Source: UBA9676 sp036005525
Lineage (GTDB): Bacteria > Actinomycetota > Actinomycetes > Streptosporangiales > Streptosporangiaceae
DNA length: 22,383 bases
Reading direction: 5' to 3'
NCBI GenBank assembly: GCA_036005525.1
Contig: DASYQM010000396.1
Span: 1-22,383 of the forward strand
The translations under genes were made by a program, and so were the position numbers. Under the pieces are notes generated by a model, which was given only the letters and a program-made list of their open reading frames with translations, did no database searches and was not told where the DNA came from. Positions 16,571-22,383 of this stretch are shown in pieces. The first letter of the stretch is position 1. Every line of letters begins with the position of its first letter.

Positions 16571-16750
16571 TCAGCCGCCCCCCTGGGTGGAGTACACCCA
16601 CAACGCCAGCACGCCCACGATGAACACTGCCATGACGATCAGCCAGGTCCGGCCGCTGGTGGTGCCCATGCCCAGACGGCGGCGCAACCTGGACCAGCTG
16701 AACGCCACCAGCAGCGCCAGGAACACCAGCAGGATCAACCCTGCGGCCAT
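16571..16750 (-). CDS. Small two-helix membrane protein
   Basis: A 59-residue hydrophobic protein: helix one AGLILLVFLALLVAFSW, a basic loop SRLRRRLGMGTTSGR, helix two TWLIVMAVFIVGVLALWVY, ending STQGGG. I chose the ATG at 16750 because a full AGGAGG lies about 6 bases upstream of it; a longer frame from 16807 adds 19 unconserved residues across that ribosome site. It converges with the SpoIIE-type gene and is divergent from the thiolase. Similar short proteins occur in actinobacteria but I recognise no function. Confidence 0.8.
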   Translation of the reverse strand: MAAGLILLVFLALLVAFSWSRLRRRLGMGTTSGRTWLIVMAVFIVGVLALWVYSTQGGG

Positions 16751-16981
16751 AGCATCCTCCTGGCTCGCTGGCGGCCCCCGCCGCGACGGGGCTTCTGTTA
16801 CGAGCATAGGTCCGCTACGGTCCGGGGTCAGTCCCCGGCCCGCCGGGCAAGGGTGCCGCCGGGGCAGCGGACTGCCACGGTATGTCGTTGTGTGGCATGG
16901 GCCCGAAGGTTAACCCGGCGGTAACATCAGGGTGACTGAGCAGATCAAGGGGCGGTTCGTCCCCAGCGCGCGGAGGGCGTC

Positions 16982-18130
16982 GTGGCGGAGGCATTCATCG
17001 TCGGAGCGGTCCGTACCCCCGTGGGCAGGCGCAACGGCGGCCTGTCGGGCATCAACCCGGTGGACCTGGCGGCGCACGCGCTCACCGAGCTGGTGGCCCG
17101 CACCGGCGCCGACCCCGGTGCGGTCGAGGACGTGATCATGGGGTGCGTCTCCCAGGTCGGCCCGCAGTCGCTGGACATCGCCCGTCAGGCGTGGCTGTCG
17201 GCCGGGCTGCCCGAGCACGTGCCGGGCGTCACCGTCGACCGGCAGTGCGGGTCCTCTCAGCAGGCCGTGCACTTCGCAGCGCAGGCGGTGCTGTCGGGAA
17301 CCCAGGACCTGGTCGTCGCGGCGGGCGTGGAGAGCATGAGCGTGGTCCCGATGGGGTCGTCGATCATGCTGGCGGCCGAGAAGGGGATGCCGCTGCCGTT
17401 CGGGGAGGGCTGGAAGGACCGGTACGGGGATCAGGAGATCTCCCAGTTCCGCGGCGCGCAGCTGGTCTGTGAGAAGTGGGGGATCAGCCGGGATCAGCTG
17501 GAGGAGTTCGCGCTGGAAAGCCACCGGCGCGCGGTGCGGGCGATCGACGAGGGCCGGTTCGAGCGGGAGATCACCCCGGTGAACGGGGTGAGCGTGGACG
17601 AGGGGCCGCGCCGAGACACCTCGCTGGAGAAGATGGCCGCGCTGGCGCCGCTGCGCGAGGGCTGGGAGATCACGGCGGCGACGTCGTCCCAGATCTCCGA
17701 CGGAGCTGCCGCTGTGCTGGTGGCCTCCGAGGCGGCGGTCCAGCGGCACGGGCTCATCCCATGGGCCCGGATCACCGCGCTGGCGGTCACCGGCGGCGAC
17801 CCGGTGTTCATGCTCACCGCGCCGATCCCCGCCACAGAGCAGGTGCTTGCCAAAGCGGGCCTGCTGGTCGGCGACATCGACGTCTTCGAGGTCAACGAGG
17901 CGTTCGCGCCGGTGCTCATCGCCTGGTCGGGGGACACTGGGGCGTCGCTGGAGAAGACGAATCCCAACGGCGGTGCCATCGCGCTGGGCCACCCCCTTGG
18001 CGCCACGGGTGTCGTGCTGATGACCAAGCTGCTGCATGAGCTTGAGCGCACAGGTGGCCGGTTCGGACTGCAGACGATGTGCGAGGGCGGCGGCCAGGCG
18101 AACGCGACCATCATCGAGCGGGTCGGGTAG
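16982..18130 (+). CDS. Thiolase (acetyl-CoA C-acyltransferase family)
   Basis: Catalyses thiolytic cleavage of 3-ketoacyl-CoA or the reverse condensation, in fatty-acid oxidation or acetoacetyl-CoA formation. The 382 residues are of normal length with all catalytic parts: nucleophile C89 in DRQCGSSQQAVHFA, NEAFA (305-309), GGAIALGHPLGATG with H337, and C367 in MCEGGGQANATI. GTG 16982 follows GGAGGG at 16972-16977. No FadB-like hydratase/dehydrogenase is adjacent, so whether it is degradative (FadA) or biosynthetic cannot be said. A GGTTAACC palindrome at 16908-16915 lies in the promoter region, a possible but unproven regulator site. Confidence 0.94.
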   Translation: MAEAFIVGAVRTPVGRRNGGLSGINPVDLAAHALTELVARTGADPGAVEDVIMGCVSQVGPQSLDIARQAWLSAGLPEHVPGVTVDRQCGSSQQAVHFAAQAVLSGTQDLVVAAGVESMSVVPMGSSIMLAAEKGMPLPFGEGWKDRYGDQEISQFRGAQLVCEKWGISRDQLEEFALESHRRAVRAIDEGRFEREITPVNGVSVDEGPRRDTSLEKMAALAPLREGWEITAATSSQISDGAAAVLVASEAAVQRHGLIPWARITALAVTGGDPVFMLTAPIPATEQVLAKAGLLVGDIDVFEVNEAFAPVLIAWSGDTGASLEKTNPNGGAIALGHPLGATGVVLMTKLLHELERTGGRFGLQTMCEGGGQANATIIERVG

Positions 18131-18166
18131 GCCGGGCGCCCCGGGCCGGCGCGACCGGGTCAGGAG

Positions 18167-18239
18167 TTGCAAACCTACAACTTAAGTGTTAGGTTTCTTT
18201 ATGTAGAAACCTAAACGAGCCTTGATCTATGGATCCAGG
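18167..18239 (+). promoter_or_regulatory. hsp20 promoter region with nested inverted repeats
   Basis: TTGCAA (18167-18172), a 17-base spacer and TAGGTT (18190-18195) form a plausible housekeeping promoter. Over it lie three 7-base half-sites in alternating orientation: AAACCTA 18171-18177, TAGGTTT 18190-18196 and AAACCTA 18207-18213. The first two flank a perfect ACTTAAGT palindrome (18180-18187) with a common centre. The second and third form a 9-bp inverted repeat (18189-18197 with 18206-18214) that could fold as a hairpin in the RNA. A further 8-bp repeat with one mismatch lies at 18220-18239 (CCTTGATC, GATCCAGG). The Shine-Dalgarno GGAGGTGA is at 18247-18254. No standard HAIR (CTTGAGT-N7-ACTCAAG) or CIRCE element is present. 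Confidence 0.7.
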
Positions 18240-18260
18240 AAACTTTGGAGGTGAACCGCA

Positions 18261-18698
18261 GTGCTGCTTACCTCGTTCGACCCCTTCACGCAGGAGTTCG
18301 ACCGGTTCGCTCGGCGGGTGTTCGGCACCACCAACGGTGGCGCCGCGACCAGGCGGTCCGTCATCCCGATGGACAGCATCCGGCGCAAGGATGAGGTGGA
18401 GCTCCGCTTCGACCTGCCCGGCATCGACCCCGAGTCCATCGAGGTCACCGTCGACCGTGGCGCGCTCACCGTCGGCGCGAGCCGCGCCGAGGAGTACGCC
18501 GAGGGCGAGCGCCCGTTCCGGCGTGAGCGGGTGATGGGTACCTTCACTCGCCGGGTCTACCTGTCGGACGCGCTCGACTCTGAGAAGATCGACGCCGCGT
18601 ACACCAACGGTGTGCTCGCTGTGCGGCTGCCGCTGCTTGAGAAGGCGCAGCCCCGTAAGGTGGAGATCCACACCGGCCAGAAGGAGATCGCTGCCTGA
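18261..18698 (+). CDS. Hsp20/alpha-crystallin small heat-shock protein
   Basis: ATP-independent holdase that binds unfolding proteins in large oligomers. The 145 residues have a short N-terminal arm (LLTSFDPFTQEFDRFARRVFG), the alpha-crystallin domain about 38-125 (VELRFDLPGIDPESIEVTV ... TFTRRVYLSDALD) ending in the signature GVLAVRLPLLE, and a short tail with V-E-I. GTG 18261 is fixed by GGAGGTGA 6 bases upstream. It stands under the inverted-repeat-rich control region at 18167-18239 and is followed, after a hairpin, by an HspR-like MerR gene that probably regulates it. Confidence 0.95.
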   Translation: MLLTSFDPFTQEFDRFARRVFGTTNGGAATRRSVIPMDSIRRKDEVELRFDLPGIDPESIEVTVDRGALTVGASRAEEYAEGERPFRRERVMGTFTRRVYLSDALDSEKIDAAYTNGVLAVRLPLLEKAQPRKVEIHTGQKEIAA

Positions 18699-18712
18699 GG
18701 GCGGTAACAGAC

Positions 18713-18745
18713 CGCGGGCCCGGTGGGAGCCTCACCGGGCCCGCG
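18713..18745 (+). terminator. Strong hairpin between hsp20 and the MerR gene
   Basis: A perfect 13-bp stem (18713-18725 with 18733-18745), extendable by a G-U and a G-C pair, follows the hsp20 stop. No U-tract is present. It may terminate or attenuate transcription before the regulator gene, making the regulator less abundant than Hsp20. Confidence 0.75.
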
Positions 18746-18781
18746 ACCGCATCCCGGGCTTTTGGAGTCCTGGAGTGAGCT

Positions 18782-19102
18782 TTGCCTCCGCTGCCCATCG
18801 ACGACGAGAACCTGCCCCTGTTCACGGTCGGGCAGGTGTCAGTCATGCTCGAGGTCCAGCAGGCGTTCCTGCGGCGCCTCGACCAGTTGAACGTGGTCAG
18901 GCCGTCCCGGTCCGATGGCGGCCAGCGCCGGTACACGCGGCGTGAGATCACGGTGGTCCAGTACGTGGTCCGGCTTGCGGATGCGGGCATGAGCCTGGCC
19001 GGCATCCGCCGCATCCTTGAGCTGGAGGCGCAGGTCAGGGACCTGGAGCAGGAATGTGCAGCGCTGCGGGCGCAGCTGCGCCAGTACCAGGAGAGCCGGT
19101 AG
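18782..19102 (+). CDS. HspR-like MerR family regulator
   Basis: A 106-residue MerR-type DNA-binding protein. It has the helix-turn-helix (FTVGQVSVMLEVQQAFLRRLDQL), the wing (VRPSRSDGGQRRYTRREI), a second helical pair (VRLADAGMSLAGIRRILELEAQ) and a C-terminal coiled coil (VRDLEQECAALRAQLRQY). There is no ligand domain, as in HspR, the repressor of heat-shock genes in actinobacteria; the position just after hsp20 supports that role. It begins with TTG at 18782, 6 bases after GGAG (18772-18775); no in-frame ATG or GTG lies upstream within a plausible distance. The recognition helix differs from classical HspR (QQAFLRRLDQL instead of a PQTLRMYERKG-like stretch), so its operator may differ too. 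Confidence 0.88.
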   Translation: MPPLPIDDENLPLFTVGQVSVMLEVQQAFLRRLDQLNVVRPSRSDGGQRRYTRREITVVQYVVRLADAGMSLAGIRRILELEAQVRDLEQECAALRAQLRQYQESR

Positions 19103-19279
19103 GCGACCGGGTTCCTGCCATGGGCGTCCGCTCGTGCTGTCGCACTCTCGTGCCATGCCTCCCGGGTCTGCCCACCAGGCCAGCTTGAGCAGCCCGCCAT
19201 CCCCGGTCTACCGCCTCGCCCGTCCGGTACGATGTCGGGGCGTGCCCAGGCCCGGCAAAGCGGAATGAGCCGGGGACGC

Positions 19280-19350
19280 GCGGGTGTAGTTCAATGGCAG
19301 AACGTCAGCTTCCCAAGCTGATAGTGCGGGTTCGATTCCCGTCACCCGCT
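19280..19350 (+). tRNA. tRNA-Gly (anticodon CCC)
   Basis: A complete cloverleaf of 71 bases. Acceptor GCGGGTG pairs with CACCCGC; the D-arm is GTTC/GAAC; the anticodon stem TCAGC/GCTGA encloses TTCCCAA, giving anticodon CCC; the T-arm is GCGGG/CCCGT around TTCGATT. The discriminator is T as expected for glycine and CCA is encoded at 19351-19353. A TACGAT -10-like box lies at 19228-19233. The region after it is GC-poorer and decayed, so this tRNA is a likely integration site. Confidence 0.97.
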
Positions 19351-19583
19351 CCAACGTTTTAACTGGTCAGTTGCTCGCAGATGCCTCGATCAGGCGAATG
19401 AGATCTCGCGCTTGACCGTCATTTGACCGCCGTTACCTGGCGTCCACTGCGTGCTATCCAGTTCACCGCGTGCTTCTGAGTCTGGACGGTCACCAGTGGA
19501 GGCGGCGCCGTCGGCAGCGCCATCAACCCAGATTCCTCATGAGGGGTCGTTCACAAACGGGCCGGTGATGGCCGACATGACGG

Positions 19584-19721
19584 TTAGCTGGGCGCTTTGA
19601 TCAAGGCCTCGTGGTGGGACAAGAAGCCATCCGTCACCGCTTGGTCGAGGTCGTAGAAGTCCGTGGGGACTTCGCGTTCGAGGTCGAAGAGGCGGTACGT
19701 GTTGACGTCAACTTCGTCCCG
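19584..19721 (-). pseudogene. Relic of type I restriction endonuclease subunit R (hsdR)
   Basis: The minus strand reads RDEVDVNTYRLFDLE followed by VPTDFYDLDQAVTDGFL, then an unrelated tail and TAA. This matches the segment just after the helicase motif GLTATP in HsdR (DEIDxNTYxLFDLExGVPTDxYxLDQAVxDGFL, from memory). Everything before RDE and after GFL is missing, leaving about 35 of roughly 1000 residues. Good conservation of what remains suggests recent loss. It implies a former type I restriction-modification locus in this region. Confidence 0.7.
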
Positions 19722-19950
19722 AACTGAGCGCTCAGATCTACAAAACCGGTGCTTGATGACGTTGCTGCACGTCAGAGCATTTGGGTAAGGCCACGATCTG
19801 CGATGCCCGGTGATCGATACGACGTCAGTCCGCATCCGAATGGCAACGGTGATGCAGGGTCTGCGGCTCCGGAAACGACATGATGGCTGAGACAAGATGG
19901 GGTGCCAGCGTCTCAGAGCCCCGTCGATCCGCAGGACTTTGCCGACGTGA

Positions 19951-20364
19951 CGGCTGAGACGGGACAGCTCGTACCGCTTCAACGAAGACGGATCGCTCCG
20001 CGTCACAGCGGCAGCCTTCGATTGAGGCGGGTCGGAGCTGTACAACGAGTCCGGGCGCGCCCTGTTCGCGTACGGTCTGCGGGTCGACAGGGCCATGTCG
20101 GCGATTGCCTCGCGTAGCTCCTGTTTCGAGTGGCGTTCGGCACTCGTTGAGTATCCAGTGGCTTCGGACGATCTCGCGCTGACCACGCTCGACGGGCACG
20201 CGGCGGTCCTCAGCTCCGCCAGGACGGCGCGTAATGATCTTCATCTCGTCCGGCTCCGCGCCACTCCCGGCTCAGCAGTACCCCGTTCCTACCAGCGAAC
20301 CCATTATGTGACCTTCCTCGTTAGATGGCGGGGAGTCTTTGACGCTATTTGGCAGGTCACCTGA
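19951..20364 (+). pseudogene. Unrecognised ORF remnant with one in-frame stop
   Basis: One frame reads SSYRFNEDGSLRVTAAAFD, TGA at 20023-20025, then GGSELYNESGRALFAYGLRV and on to TGA at 20362-20364. Third positions are mostly G or C on both sides of the stop, which suggests real past coding. An ATG at 20095 could restart an 89-residue product. I recognise no family. It might instead be chance coding-like composition. Confidence 0.35.
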
Positions 20365-20721
20365 CGCAAGAGATGGCCCGTTACGGAAAGTGAGCACTTG
20401 GTATGAACGGCAACCAGACATACCGGGCATAACGCCGAGTATGAACGGTCCGTGAATCCGGCGTTCAGCCAGGTCAAGGAGCGCAGAACAATTCGATATG
20501 GCCGATGCGGCTGGCGTGACGTCAGGCAGCCGCAGGCGGTCAGGGCGGATAGGGCAGCAGTTCACCATTTCGCGGCCGCAAAGAGGGCGAGTCGTGGACA
20601 GGACGAGCATGCGGCGCTGGTTATGGGTGCCGGGCTGGGGGCTGAGGGCCACTGCCCGGCCCTTGAGAGCGTCAAACCACGTGTCCTTGGAGATGGACCG
20701 GCCGTCCATGAACACCGGGCT
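20272..20721 (-). pseudogene. Unrecognised minus-strand ORF remnant
   Basis: A minus-strand frame of about 150 residues beginning near VFMDGRSISKDTWFDALKGR. In the first 80 codons the third position is strongly G/C, as in real genes here; this bias fades toward the 3' end. The VF-GR-IS-DT-ALK pattern faintly resembles the stretch before the catalytic box of tyrosine recombinases, which would fit a tRNA-linked element, but no RHxxR motif follows. Function is not assigned. Confidence 0.3.
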
Positions 20722-20911
20722 GGGATCCAGGCCAGCTGATCGTTACCCCGGGCGGGTGATGTGCGGGCCATGACGCCAGTGCGCATCCTGGCATCGGACC
20801 GAGAGGACCCGTATTACCTTGGCCGTCGGCAGGCTCGCTGTTGTGGTCTGGGGAAGCGGCTGATACCCGTCGTCGTGTCTGCCGGGGATGCGGTGAGAAC
20901 AGGGAGACGAC

Positions 20912-21057
20912 ATGGCGAAGCCTGATGCGGTATTCATCTGCATCGGCACTTACCCGGACGAGGCCGCGGCGCGGGTCGGCTACGGCGTCGTCAAGGACCT
21001 TCATGCGGCTGGGGTGGTCGGGACCTCCGACGCCGCCGTGGTCACCAGTGACGACGC
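20912..21057 (+). pseudogene. DUF1269-type membrane protein gene, cut by an insertion sequence
   Basis: ATG 20912 follows GGGAGACGAC, a good ribosome site. The first 48 residues, MAKPDAVFICIGTYPDEAAA through KDLHAAGVVGTSDAAVVTSDDA, match the opening of actinobacterial DUF1269-family proteins (typically ...VVTKDDAGKVHV...). The match ends exactly at 21057, where the insertion sequence begins. Read-through adds about 22 unrelated residues before a stop at 21125-21127. The membrane-spanning middle and the C-terminus are gone. Confidence 0.75.
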
Positions 21058-21073
21058 TGTGGGGTGTCAGAAG
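21058..21073 (+). repeat. Left terminal inverted repeat of the insertion sequence
   Basis: TGTGGGGTGTCAGAAG; the first eight bases match the reverse complement of the right end exactly and 12 of 16 match overall. Confidence 0.75.
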
Positions 21074-21133
21074 TCTGCATGCTCTGTGAGCTGCAGCGAT
21101 GGGCCAGCTCGGCGTACGGCATCATGATCATCC

Positions 21134-22200
21134 GTGTCTTTCCGCCTGCTCTATCTCATCTTCATCCGCCTCTGCGGGTGGCTGATCCTACTTGGCCGGT
21201 CATCGGCATCAAAGAATGCTGAGCTGCTCGTGCTGCGGCACGAGGTCGCTGTGCTGCGCCGGGCCAATCCGCGGCCTCGGCTCGACTGGGCTGACCGCGC
21301 GATCCTCGCTGCGCTGATCCGGCTCCTGCCAGCACGGTTGCGGATACACCGGCTGGTTACCCCCGGTACCGTCCTGCGGTGGCACCGCCGCTTGGTCGCC
21401 CGCAAGTGGACCAATCCTCGCCGGACGGGCCGGCCGCCGGTCAGCACCGAGATCGCGGCGCTGATCGAGCGGCTCGCCACCGAGAATCATGGCTGGGGAT
21501 ATAAGAGGATCCAGGGCGAACTGCTCAAACTCGGCCATCGGGTCAGCGCGTCCACGATCCGCCGGGTGCTCAGGGCGCTGAAGATCCCTCCGGCACCGCA
21601 ACGGCGCTCCGGCACGACGTGGCGGCAGTTCCTGAACGCGCAGGCCGCGACGATGCTCGCCACCGATTTCTTCCACGTGGACTGCGCGGTGACTCTGCAG
21701 CGGCTGTACTGCCTGTTCGTCATGGAGATAGGTAGCCGCTTCGTGCACATCCTCGGGATCACTGCGTACCCGGACGGTGCCTGGACCGTGCAGCAGATCC
21801 GCAACCTGCTGATGGATCTTGGTGATCGTGCCGCCGACTTCCGGTTCCTGATCCGGGACCGGGCCGGACAGTTCACCGTGGCCTTTGACGCGGTCCTGGC
21901 CGATGCCGCATCGAGGTGGTGAAGATCCCGCCGCAGAGTCCGCGGGCGAACGCTCATGCCGAGCGGTTCGTGCTCACCGCCCGGACCGAGGTCACTGACC
22001 GGATGCTGATCTTCGGCCAGCGGCATCTGCGGACGGTCCTGGACGAGTACGCGGCCCACTACAACGGACGGCGGCCCCATCGCGGTCGGCAGCTCCGCCC
22101 GCCCCGGCCCGATCACCCTCTCGCGGACCTCTCCCATGAGCGGATTCAGCGTCGGCCTGTCCTCGGCGGCCTCATCAACGAGTATGAGCGGGCTGCATAG
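21134..22200 (+). pseudogene. rve-type DDE transposase, frameshifted
   Basis: Starts GTG 21134 (SFRLLYLIFIRLCGWLILLG). Domains: N-terminal helix, helix-turn-helix part (NHGWGYKRIQGELLKLGHRV), integrase core. The catalytic residues are visible as D in ATDFFHVDCAV, D in LIRDRAGQFT, and E in RANAHAERFV. After VAFDAVLADA the frame is lost: GATGCCGCATCGAG at about 21902-21915 lacks one G compared with the expected GATGCCGGCATCGAG (DAGIEV). The first frame then stops at 21920-21922, and the remaining 94 residues continue in another frame to TAG 22198-22200. The deletion separates the catalytic Glu from the two Asp, so the product should be inactive. Relatives I recall are single intact ORFs of about 355 residues. 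Confidence 0.85.
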
Positions 22201-22226
22201 AAGCCCAGGTCAAGACCGATGGCCGT

Positions 22227-22242
22227 GTTATGCAACCCCACA
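22227..22242 (-). repeat. Right terminal inverted repeat of the insertion sequence
   Basis: Reads TGTGGGGTTGCATAAC on the minus strand. It abuts the broken ISAzo13-type transposase at 22243. Confidence 0.75.
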
Positions 22243-22383
22243 GGCCCTCCGGGAACGGAGCCTGCCCTTCTTCGAGCTCGAACACGCCAGCGCGGACAGT
22301 TGTCTCACTGACCCCCGCCACCTCAGCAACAGCCCGCACACCGCCATGCCCCAGCAGCCGGGCCTCAGTCGCCAGCAGCAACC
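22243..22383 (-). pseudogene. ISAzo13-type transposase, truncated
   Basis: The minus strand enters from the window edge in an open frame: LLATEARLLGHGGVRAVAEV, AGVSETTVRAGVFELEEG, then FPEG and the end of the insertion sequence. The LGHGGVxAVAxxxGVSxxTVRxGxxELE pattern is the N-terminal DNA-binding part of ISAzo13-family transposases. The expected continuation (GRVRRPGGG-type) is missing because the insertion sequence begins there. The N-terminal start lies outside the window. Confidence 0.75.

Larger units (their letters stand above)
19354..20911. other. Decayed, lower-GC region downstream of the tRNA
   Basis: No intact gene is recognisable. Two 60-base stretches I counted have 34 (19381-19440) and 33 (20401-20460) G/C bases, against 41 in a stretch of the SpoIIE-type gene (15001-15060). 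It holds an hsdR relic, two ORF fragments on opposite strands, and a pair of GTATGAACGG direct repeats 38 bases apart (20401, 20439). The stretch 19354-19583 has no coding signal that I can support. The region probably belongs to an element inserted at the tRNA. Confidence 0.6.
21058..22242 (+). mobile_element. Insertion sequence of the IS3/IS481-like DDE group
   Basis: The element is 1185 bp. Its ends share TGTGGGGT (left, 21058) and ACCCCACA (right, ending 22242), and 12 of the outer 16 bases match as inverted repeats. It begins with TG and ends with CA, as IS3 and IS481 elements do. It encodes one rve-type transposase, now frameshifted. The bases flanking the two ends (GACGACGC before, GGCCCTCC after) show no target duplication. 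Confidence 0.8.

Noticed and set aside
16908..16915. GGTTAACC palindrome as a thiolase operator
   Set aside because: Eight bases are too short to support an operator alone; mentioned only in the thiolase entry.
18131..18260. HAIR or CIRCE element before hsp20
   Set aside because: No CTTGAGT-N7-ACTCAAG or TTAGCACTC-N9-GAGTGCTAA sequence is present; the dyads there have other sequences.
20562..20786. Small minus-strand ORF
   Set aside because: It overlaps the better-supported frame 20272-20721 and shows no motif or coding bias of its own.

Overview
The window comes from the chromosome of a high-GC actinobacterium. Evidence: GC-rich third codon positions, frequent GTG/TTG starts, a GroEL ending in a DMDF tail, an actinobacterial-type SerC, citrate synthase 2, a DtxR/IdeR-type regulator, DUF3027 and DUF2530 proteins, and a PAS-GAF-SpoIIE-HATPase phosphatase. 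From memory the gene set fits Streptomyces/Streptosporangiales relatives; genus cannot be decided from sequence alone.

Layout. 1-3614: the 3' part of groL with a strong terminator, a HAAS-like membrane protein with a repetitive linker, and a cold-shock-domain protein. 3775-6679: an MFS transporter facing a DUF3027 protein, with a DUF2530 membrane protein converging on and overlapping the latter. 6713-9796: a promoter/operator, a MarR regulator and its MFS exporter, a DUF664 gene relic, thpR and a 27-residue membrane peptide. Here each of four successive same-strand genes runs into a tandem repeat that contains its own stop-codon sequence, with a different unit length each time (24, 38, 13, 19 bp). 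9813-13252: serC and citrate synthase 2 on the minus strand, then pdxH on the plus strand with an 11-residue N-terminal repeat. 13483-16500: a DtxR-type metal regulator followed closely by a multi-domain phosphatase/kinase signalling protein. 16571-19102: a small membrane protein, a thiolase, and a heat-shock module of hsp20 plus an HspR-like MerR regulator, with an elaborate AT-rich inverted-repeat region before hsp20.

19280-22383: a tRNA-Gly(CCC) gene marks the edge of a lower-GC, gene-poor and decayed region. It holds a type I restriction (hsdR) relic, fragments of unrecognised ORFs, a DUF1269-type gene cut off by an insertion sequence, that insertion sequence (1185 bp by its terminal repeats, transposase broken by a one-base deletion), and an ISAzo13-type transposase cut at the other end of the same element. 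This looks like the remains of an element integrated at the tRNA and reshaped by insertion sequences.

I found no complete new defence or biosynthetic system. The most unusual signals are the repeats that capture stop codons, the hsp20 control region, a transporter gene with no ordinary start codon, repeat expansion at the N-terminus of pdxH, and the insertion sequence joining two unrelated broken genes.
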